Shown here one piece after another: positions 6,257 through 11,380 of a DNA stretch of 11,380 nucleotides. This DNA is from Flavobacteriaceae bacterium (GTDB lineage Bacteria; Bacteroidota; Bacteroidia; Flavobacteriales; Flavobacteriaceae): NCBI GenBank assembly GCA_013042255.1, contig JABDQK010000001.1, forward strand, positions 1-11,380. The letters run 5' to 3'. Position numbers and translations under genes: made by a program. Every line of letters starts with the position of its first letter. Position 1 is the first letter of the stretch. The notes below the pieces were generated by a model. It did no database searches. It was not told the DNA's origin and worked only from the letters and a program-made list of their open reading frames with translations.

Positions 6257-8011
6257 ATGAAAGAACTAAAACACCTCAATAAATATTTTAAAAAATACTG
6301 GTTTAAATTATTTCTGGGTATCATTATCACCATAATTGCCAGGGTTTTTCAACTTGTGATGCCCTCCTACGTCAAAAACTCTATCGAAGTGGTGGAAAAA
6401 TACCTGGCCGGAACTGTTCCAAAACCCGAAGCCACCTCCCTTCTTCTTGAATATATTATGATCATTGTAGGTGCCGCATTGCTTTCCGGATTTTTTACTT
6501 TTCTGATGAGGCAAACGATCATCAACGTATCCCGATATATAGAATACGATCTGAAAAATGAAGTGTTTGATCACTATCAGTTACTCAGCCTGAATTTTTA
6601 CAAAAAAAATCGCACTGGAGACCTGATGAATAGAATCAGTGAAGATGTGAGTCAGGTGCGCCTCTACGCCGGTCCGGCCATCATGTACGGGATGCAAACC
6701 CTTACCCTGTTTGTTTGCCTTATCCCGCTGATGTTTATAAAGGCTCCTACCATAGCCTTCTACGCCCTCCTGCCTTTACCCATACTTTCGATACTTATAT
6801 ATAAGATCAGTAAGATCATCCATAAAAGAAGTACCAAGGTGCAGGAATTTCTATCTACGCTGTCCACCTTTGCTCAGGAAACCTTTTCCGGCGTTTCGGT
6901 GATAAAAGCTTATACCCTTGAACCAAAAATAAACACTGAAGGTACCAACCTGGCTCTGGAAGGAAAGAGCAGAAGTATGGACCTCGCTAAAGTTGATGCC
7001 TGGTTTTTCCCACTGATGATTTTATTGATTGGCATCAGCAATATTTTTGTGATCTATATTGGGGGAAAAGAATATATAAATGGCAATATTGAATCGATTG
7101 GAACTATTGCCGAGTTCATTCTCTATGTGAACATGCTCACCTGGCCGGTTGCCATTGTTGGTTGGCTGACTTCACTTGTGCAACGCGCAGAAGCTTCACA
7201 GAAACGTATAAATGAATTTCTACAGGTAGAACCTGAACTCAGGAATGAAGTTGAGGAAGAAACGCCAATCAGAGGAGAGTTCGAGTTCGACCATGTCACC
7301 TTCACCTATGAGGATACCAATATTACAGCTGTAAAAGATCTTTCTTTCCGCGTTGAAGAAGGACAAACCGTAGCAATTCTCGGAAAGACAGGCTCTGGGA
7401 AATCAACCATCCTCGACCTTATTGCCCGTTTATACGACGTGAGCTCGGGGGAGATCAGAATAGATGGAACCCCTATTAAAAAACTGAATCTGGAAAGTTT
7501 AAGAAGCTCAATAGGTGCAGTTCCTCAGGATGCCTTTTTGTTTTCAGATTCCATCTCCAACAACATCCGGTTTGGGAAGGAATCAGCTACGGAAGAAGAT
7601 ATCGAGAACGTAGCTAAAATGGCCGTAGTTCACAAGAACATTATGGGCTTTTCCAAAAAGTACGATACCGTCCTGGGAGAACGGGGTATTACCCTGAGTG
7701 GTGGACAAAAACAAAGGGTATCTATCGCCAGGGCCTTATTAAAAGATCCTGATATCTACCTTTTTGACGACTGCCTTTCTGCTGTAGATACAGAAACAGA
7801 AGAAGCCATTCTCAATAATCTCAAGAAAGCATCGAGGAACAGAACCACCCTGATCGTAAGTCACAGGGTATCCTCAGCTAAGAATGCAGATAAGATCATA
7901 GTACTAGACGAAGGCCGGATTTTGCAACAAGGTACACACGATGAACTTGTAGAACAGCAAGGATATTATAAGGAACTTTATGCCCATCAGCTCTCCGAGA
8001 AAGAAAACTAG
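6257..8011 (+). CDS. ABC exporter half-transporter (fused permease and ATPase, MdlA/MsbA type)
   Basis: From ATG 6257 it is a 584-residue inner-membrane half-transporter that would dimerise to export a lipid, drug or peptide; the substrate is unknown. Six membrane segments lie at roughly 15-37, 65-86, 140-161, 164-184, 249-271 and 284-306. The ATPase domain (about 340-575) has the A-loop Tyr351 (FTYEDTN), Walker A GKTGSGKS (376-383), Q-loop Gln424 (VPQDAF), signature LSGGQ (480-484), Walker B IYLFDD (500-505), D-loop SAVD (508-511) and switch His536 (SHRVS). The residue after the Walker B Asp is Asp505 in place of the usual catalytic Glu, as in MdlA-like proteins and one half of some heterodimeric exporters; no partner half is in the window. 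A TTG at 6194 would add 21 residues but lies inside the promoter. The PUR gene follows after 74 bp. Confidence 0.93.
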   Translation: MKELKHLNKYFKKYWFKLFLGIIITIIARVFQLVMPSYVKNSIEVVEKYLAGTVPKPEATSLLLEYIMIIVGAALLSGFFTFLMRQTIINVSRYIEYDLKNEVFDHYQLLSLNFYKKNRTGDLMNRISEDVSQVRLYAGPAIMYGMQTLTLFVCLIPLMFIKAPTIAFYALLPLPILSILIYKISKIIHKRSTKVQEFLSTLSTFAQETFSGVSVIKAYTLEPKINTEGTNLALEGKSRSMDLAKVDAWFFPLMILLIGISNIFVIYIGGKEYINGNIESIGTIAEFILYVNMLTWPVAIVGWLTSLVQRAEASQKRINEFLQVEPELRNEVEEETPIRGEFEFDHVTFTYEDTNITAVKDLSFRVEEGQTVAILGKTGSGKSTILDLIARLYDVSSGEIRIDGTPIKKLNLESLRSSIGAVPQDAFLFSDSISNNIRFGKESATEEDIENVAKMAVVHKNIMGFSKKYDTVLGERGITLSGGQKQRVSIARALLKDPDIYLFDDCLSAVDTETEEAILNNLKKASRNRTTLIVSHRVSSAKNADKIIVLDEGRILQQGTHDELVEQQGYYKELYAHQLSEKEN

Positions 8012-8018
8012 AAAAATG

Positions 8019-8049
8019 TTGCTGAATTAGCTTTTTTTTTCCATTTTTG
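8019..8049 (+). promoter_or_regulatory. Candidate promoter of the PUR-domain gene
   Basis: TTG (8019-8021), a 20-bp spacer that includes a run of nine T, then CATTTTTG (8042-8049), one mismatch from TAnnTTTG. The ATG at 8086 follows about 37 bp later. Read-through from the ABC gene is equally possible, since no terminator separates the two. Confidence 0.4.
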
Positions 8050-8085
8050 ATGACTTTATAGGAAAAATCTAACAAGAACGGTACT

Positions 8086-8457
8086 ATGCGCGATAAAGAT
8101 TTGATCGAACAAGAAGAAATATTTTCGAAAGTATTAAGAGCCGGAAGAAGAACCTATTTTTTTGATGTAAGAAGTACCAAGGCAGGAGATTATTACCTGA
8201 CCATCACTGAGAGTAAGAAGTTTACCCATGATGATGGCTCTTTCCACTACAAAAAACATAAAATCTACCTGTACAAAGAGGATTTCCAGGCTTTCCGCGA
8301 AAACGTGGAGGAAATGATGGATTATATCATCGCCGAGAAAGGTCATGAAGTAATTTCAGAAAGGCACCAAAAAGATTTTAAGAAAGAAGAAAGTGAACCA
8401 ACCTCAGAAAAGAAGCCCCTCGACAATTTTACTGATGTCGATTTTGACGATATATAA
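8086..8457 (+). CDS. DUF3276 / PUR-alpha-like single-stranded nucleic-acid-binding protein
   Basis: A 123-residue cytoplasmic protein. Residues about 10-92 form a PUR domain of the DUF3276 family: EIFSKVLRAGRRTYFFDVRS (11-30), then GDYYLTITESKKF (34-46) and HKIYLYKEDFQAFRENVEEM (58-77). Strands followed by an amphipathic helix fit the PUR beta-alpha fold, and Arg21/Arg22, Lys44/Lys45 and Tyr/Phe residues could contact nucleic acid. The tail (95-123) is charged and ends acidic in FTDVDFDDI. Characterised bacterial PUR proteins (for example in Borrelia) bind single-stranded DNA or RNA and can act as regulators; the target here is unknown. It stands 74 bp after the ABC gene and is closed by its own terminator. 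Confidence 0.93.
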   Translation: MRDKDLIEQEEIFSKVLRAGRRTYFFDVRSTKAGDYYLTITESKKFTHDDGSFHYKKHKIYLYKEDFQAFRENVEEMMDYIIAEKGHEVISERHQKDFKKEESEPTSEKKPLDNFTDVDFDDI

Positions 8458-8485
8458 ATTCACTTTTTATTCGCAGCAACATACG

Positions 8486-8518
8486 AAAAAGACTTCCTTA
8501 CGGGGGTCTTTTTTTTTT
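8486..8518 (+). terminator. Intrinsic terminator after the PUR-domain gene
   Basis: GACTTCC (8491-8497), loop TTAC, GGGGGTC (8502-8508), then ten T (8509-8518). The 7-bp stem includes two G-U pairs in the plus-strand RNA; these become C-A mismatches on the other strand, so it works in the plus direction only. Confidence 0.88.
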
Positions 8519-8541
8519 CGGAACGGGCCTAATTCTCATCC

Positions 8542-8553
8542 CAAACTAGTTTG
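8542..8553. promoter_or_regulatory. Perfect 12-bp palindrome over the M14 peptidase promoter (possible operator)
   Basis: CAAACTAGTTTG is an exact palindrome whose right-hand TTTG is also the -33 element of the downstream promoter. A dimeric repressor or activator could bind here; this is inference from position and symmetry. Confidence 0.4.
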
Positions 8554-8581
8554 TGCTTCCTGCAAGTATTGATTACCTTTA
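8550..8581 (+). promoter_or_regulatory. Promoter of the M14 peptidase gene
   Basis: TTTG (8550-8553), a 20-bp spacer, then TACCTTTA (8574-8581), one mismatch from TAnnTTTG at its last base. Predicted transcription start is near 8588, about 17 nt before the ATG at 8605. The preceding terminator makes a separate promoter necessary. Confidence 0.55.
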
Positions 8582-8604
8582 GCGATCACTAATTAAAACC
8601 TTAA

Positions 8605-11130
8605 ATGAAAAGATTCGCACTCATTCTCTGTCTTCTGTTTACAACCCTGACCATCGCCCAGGAAGAGCTTAGCCTGGATTATTACCTACCCCAGGAATAC
8701 ACCTATGATCCCGCAATCCCAAAACCGGCGGATGTTATTGGGCATGAAGTTGGCGAATGGCATGTAACGCACGACAAGCTTATGTTTTATATGCAAACCC
8801 TGGCTGAGGCCAGTGATCGTATCACTATAGAGAACAGGGGTACTACTTTTGAAGGAAGACCCATTCTTTTGTTGACCGTTACCTCCCCTCAGAATCACAG
8901 CAAACTGGAGACAATCAGGCAACAACACCTGGCTTTGAGTGAAAATGGAAGTAGTACTACTGCTGTTGAGGAATTGCCAATAGTAGTATACCAGGGATTT
9001 TCAGTGCATGGAAACGAACCCAGTGGGGCCAATGCTGGATTGGCGTATGCCTATTATCTGGCAGCTGCCCAGGGGCCGCAAATAGATGAAATGCTGAAAA
9101 ATACCATCATCTTAATGGACCCGTCCTACAATCCCGACGGCCTGCAGCGATTTGCATACTGGGCCAATACCAACAGGAGTATGAACTTAAACTCCGACGG
9201 AAACGAGCGGGAATATCACGAAGTATGGCCAGGGGGGAGAACCAATCACTACTGGTTTGACATTAACAGAGACTGGTTACCCGTGCAACTTCCCGAAAGC
9301 AGGGCCCGCATAACAACATTCCATCGCTGGTTACCTAATATCCTTACGGATCATCACGAGATGGGTACGAACTCCACCTTTTTCTTTCAGCCAGGAGAAC
9401 CCAGCCGGGTGCACCCCCTGACGCCAAAAATGAACCAGGAACTAACAGCTGAGATCGGAACGTACCATGCCAAAGCACTCGATAAAATTGGCTCGCTCTA
9501 TTATTCCGAAGAAAACTACGACGACTACTACTACGGCAAGGGTTCTACATTTCCCGATGTGATGGGAAGTATCGGAATCCTGTTTGAACAAGCAAGTTCC
9601 AGAGGACATATTCAGGAAAGTGAAAACGGAATCCTGACTTTTCCCTTCACCATAAGAAATCAGTTTACAACAGCACTGTCTACCGTTGAAGCTGCACAAA
9701 ATATGCGAACTAAACTCCTGAACTATCAGCGCGACTTTTATAGGGACCTGAGGACGGAAGCAGGAAGGAGTAAAACCAAAGCATACATTTTCGGAGACTC
9801 TAAAGACGCCGCCAAAACCTGGCACATGGCCGAGATCCTCGAAAGGCAGAATATCAAATTCCATGATCTAAGCAGGGATATAACTCTTGGCGGGAAACAA
9901 TACAAAAAGGGAAATAGCTTTATCGTGCCCCTGGAACAGAAAAATCACAGGCTGATCAAAGCGATGTTCGAAAAAAGGACCACCTTTACCGATAGCCTTT
10001 TTTACGATATCTCGGCATGGACCTTCCCCCTTGCATTCAATCTTGATTACGCAGAACTTTCTTCTCTTTCTAATGCAGGACCAGAGATTCCTGAACTTAC
10101 TCCTTTAACAGGATCGGTTAGTGGTGAGAGTTCCTATGCTTACCTGTTTGAATGGCACGAATATTATACTCCCAAGGCCCTTAATATGATTCTCGAAAAG
10201 GACTTACGAGCTAAAATTGCACAATATCCTTTTAGCATGGGTGGGGTGAATTACGATTACGGTACAGTGATGATCCCGGTCCAAAATCAGGAGCTGGATA
10301 GGAAGGCGCTCTACGACTTTCTGAATAAAGTAGCCAAAGAAAGTCATATTGCAATAACCGCGGTGAATACGGGAGCAACTAAAGGGATCGATCTGGGTAG
10401 TGGCGATTTTGAACCTGTCGAAAAACAAAAAGTAGCCCTGATCGTCGGAGAGGGAATCAGATCCTATGACGCAGGGGAAATCTGGCATTTATTCGATACC
10501 CGCTATGACATCAAACTAACGAAAATAGATACAGAGTATCTGGGGCGGACAGACCTGAGTTCTTATACCGATATTATTATTCCCGGAAGCTGGGGTAGTG
10601 GCGGACTCAGTGAATCTATTGCTGAAAAACTTAAAAGTTGGGTAAAAGCCGGAGGCACCTTAGTGGGGTTCCGGACGACAGCTAACTGGTTTGATCAGCA
10701 GGAATTTCTCGACCTTTCATTTAAAAAAGATACACTTGTTGCCAAAAACGTAACATTCGGTGAAAGGCAGGATTTCAGAGGAGCGCAGGTCACCGGGGGC
10801 GCCATTTTTGAAGCCAGGATTGACAGGTCTCATCCGATTAATTTCGGTTATAAAAACAACAGCATTCCACTTTTTAGAAATAGCAACATCTATTTGGAAC
10901 CGGAGAAGGATAGTTATAACAATCCTATTCAGTACACCTCATCACCCCTGATGAGTGGGTATATTTCCGAAGAGAATGCGGCTTTAATTTCCAACAGCGT
11001 TCCCTTTAAGACAAAAAGGATGGGACAAGGCAGGGTCATCCTATTTACCGACAACACCAATTTCAGGGCTTTCTGGTATGGGACCAATAAACTCCTGATG
11101 AATGCTATTTTCTTTGGGGATATGATGTAG
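8605..11130 (+). CDS. Secreted M14 zinc carboxypeptidase with C-terminal ThuA/amidotransferase-like domain
   Basis: An 841-residue exported metallopeptidase. Residues 1-18 are a signal peptide (MKRFALILCLLFTTLTIA, cut before Gln19). The M14 domain spans about 50-385: zinc ligands His135 and Glu138 in VHGNEPSG, third ligand His250 or His251 in TDHHEMGTNSTFFF, substrate-binding Asn221-Arg222 in NRDW, and general base Glu328 in GILFEQASSRG; DPSYNPDG (172-179) is also conserved. The region of about 390-600 was not recognised. Residues about 607-700 look like a class I glutamine-amidotransferase/ThuA fold (KVALIVGEG, YTDIIIPGSWG, LKSWVKAGGTLVGFRT), with Phe-Arg where a nucleophile Cys would be expected, so it is probably a binding domain. 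No type IX secretion tail or lipobox is seen, so the mature enzyme is probably periplasmic. It is transcribed alone. Confidence 0.9.
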   Translation: MKRFALILCLLFTTLTIAQEELSLDYYLPQEYTYDPAIPKPADVIGHEVGEWHVTHDKLMFYMQTLAEASDRITIENRGTTFEGRPILLLTVTSPQNHSKLETIRQQHLALSENGSSTTAVEELPIVVYQGFSVHGNEPSGANAGLAYAYYLAAAQGPQIDEMLKNTIILMDPSYNPDGLQRFAYWANTNRSMNLNSDGNEREYHEVWPGGRTNHYWFDINRDWLPVQLPESRARITTFHRWLPNILTDHHEMGTNSTFFFQPGEPSRVHPLTPKMNQELTAEIGTYHAKALDKIGSLYYSEENYDDYYYGKGSTFPDVMGSIGILFEQASSRGHIQESENGILTFPFTIRNQFTTALSTVEAAQNMRTKLLNYQRDFYRDLRTEAGRSKTKAYIFGDSKDAAKTWHMAEILERQNIKFHDLSRDITLGGKQYKKGNSFIVPLEQKNHRLIKAMFEKRTTFTDSLFYDISAWTFPLAFNLDYAELSSLSNAGPEIPELTPLTGSVSGESSYAYLFEWHEYYTPKALNMILEKDLRAKIAQYPFSMGGVNYDYGTVMIPVQNQELDRKALYDFLNKVAKESHIAITAVNTGATKGIDLGSGDFEPVEKQKVALIVGEGIRSYDAGEIWHLFDTRYDIKLTKIDTEYLGRTDLSSYTDIIIPGSWGSGGLSESIAEKLKSWVKAGGTLVGFRTTANWFDQQEFLDLSFKKDTLVAKNVTFGERQDFRGAQVTGGAIFEARIDRSHPINFGYKNNSIPLFRNSNIYLEPEKDSYNNPIQYTSSPLMSGYISEENAALISNSVPFKTKRMGQGRVILFTDNTNFRAFWYGTNKLLMNAIFFGDMM

Positions 11131-11158
11131 AACTTTCATCCTGGAGTCAATCGGAGCC

Positions 11159-11380
11159 TTACAACCTGGCATTTGCGAACTTGACGTAAGTCAGGTTGAA
11201 AAAGAAATGCGAAAGAACAATCAGGGTTGCCCAGAATAGGCCGAGGTAAACGGAACATAATGCCCAAAGCGTCAGGTAAAAAAGAGGTTGTAAAACGCTG
11301 ACATAGGCAAAACGGAATGTACTTATAAACTCTACCTCCTGTATCTGTGGTTTTAAAAACCACCTCCAGATAAAGATAAG
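11159..11380 (-). CDS. C-terminal end of an integral membrane protein (partial, N-terminus off right edge)
   Basis: The minus strand is open from the window edge for 73 codons to a TAA at 11161-11159. The translation begins LIFIWRWFLKPQIQEVEF, continues with STFRFAYVSVLQPLFYLTL, and holds two hydrophobic segments (about 27-44 and 46-63 of the visible part) before ending in KFANARL. The pattern of a basic-aromatic stretch, an F-x-STFRF motif and two terminal membrane helices resembles the tail of PlsC-like (lysophospholipid) acyltransferases in Bacteroidota, but this is a weak recollection and the catalytic part is outside the window. A 75-codon frame on the same strand (11363-11136) has no such character and is judged a shadow. 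It converges on the M14 gene with 28 bp between the stops. Confidence 0.6.
   Translation of the reverse strand, partial: LIFIWRWFLKPQIQEVEFISTFRFAYVSVLQPLFYLTLWALCSVYLGLFWATLIVLSHFFFNLTYVKFANARL
11162..11198. terminator. Inverted repeat between converging genes (possible weak terminator)
   Basis: CAACCTG (11162-11168) and CAGGTTG (11192-11198) are exact inverted copies with a 23-nt spacer; in the plus-strand RNA the stem extends by a G-U and a C-G pair to 9 bp. No U-run follows on either strand, so factor-independent termination is doubtful. It overlaps the last codons of the minus-strand membrane-protein gene. Confidence 0.25.

Noticed and set aside
8011..8040. Possible terminator between the ABC and PUR genes (nine-T run)
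   Set aside because: The only stem before the T-run is GCT/AGC, 3 bp, too weak for intrinsic termination; the T-run fits better as part of a promoter spacer.
9442..9864. 140-codon open frame opposite the M14 peptidase gene
   Set aside because: It is antisense to the conserved peptidase domain, with a low-complexity valine run produced by the opposite-strand Asp/Tyr codons; no independent evidence for expression.
11136..11363. 75-codon minus-strand frame with an ATG
   Set aside because: The neighbouring minus-strand frame, open to the window edge and ending at 11159, encodes a hydrophobic membrane-protein tail and is the better reading.
1..11380. Mobile element, CRISPR, toxin-antitoxin or phage-defence system
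   Set aside because: No transposase, integrase, spaced direct-repeat array, small toxin/antitoxin pair or defence-type protein domain was recognised; all genes fit known core families.

Overview
The window reads as ordinary core genome of a member of the Bacteroidota, most likely a (marine) Flavobacteriia. The evidence is a TonB-dependent receptor with an N-terminal carboxypeptidase-regulatory-like domain, the long Bacteroidota form of NusB, a DUF1573 lipoprotein, a DUF3276/PUR protein, an M14 peptidase of Bacteroidota style, and several upstream elements matching the Bacteroidota sigma promoter (-33 TTTG/TTG, -7 TAnnTTTG) instead of TTGACA/TATAAT. No tRNA, rRNA, CRISPR array, insertion sequence or prophage signal was seen. 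The genus cannot be told from the sequence.

Layout, left to right. (1) 1-2236, minus strand: a TonB-dependent receptor cut by the left edge. (2) A 162-bp divergent control region, 2237-2398. (3) Plus strand: pepT (tripeptidase), then 11 bp later a GTG-started DUF1801/OmdA-like gene, probably one transcript. (4) A perfect 15-bp-stem terminator (4256-4288) shared with the converging minus-strand operon nusB - DUF1573 lipoprotein - yajC (6089 down to 4309). (5) A second divergent control region (6090-6256), with -7 elements facing both ways and a 10-bp direct repeat. (6) Plus strand: an ABC exporter half-transporter, then a DUF3276/PUR nucleic-acid-binding protein, closed by a one-directional terminator (8491-8518). 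(7) Plus strand: a secreted M14 zinc carboxypeptidase with an extra C-terminal ThuA/glutamine-amidotransferase-like domain, behind a promoter that overlaps a perfect 12-bp palindrome. (8) The C-terminal end of a minus-strand membrane protein entering from the right edge and converging on the peptidase gene.

How the genes relate: nusB, yajC and the PUR gene are housekeeping functions (rRNA transcription antitermination, Sec translocase accessory, nucleic-acid binding). PepT and the M14 peptidase both degrade peptides, one in the cytoplasm and one beyond the inner membrane, and the TonB receptor may import a nutrient. Linking these into one peptide-use programme is inference only.

I found no convincing undescribed system. 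The points most worth a second look are two start-codon corrections forced by promoter position, the Asp in place of the usual catalytic Glu in the ABC Walker B motif, the large insertion in NusB, the M14/amidotransferase-like fusion, and the repeats or palindromes sitting on promoters.
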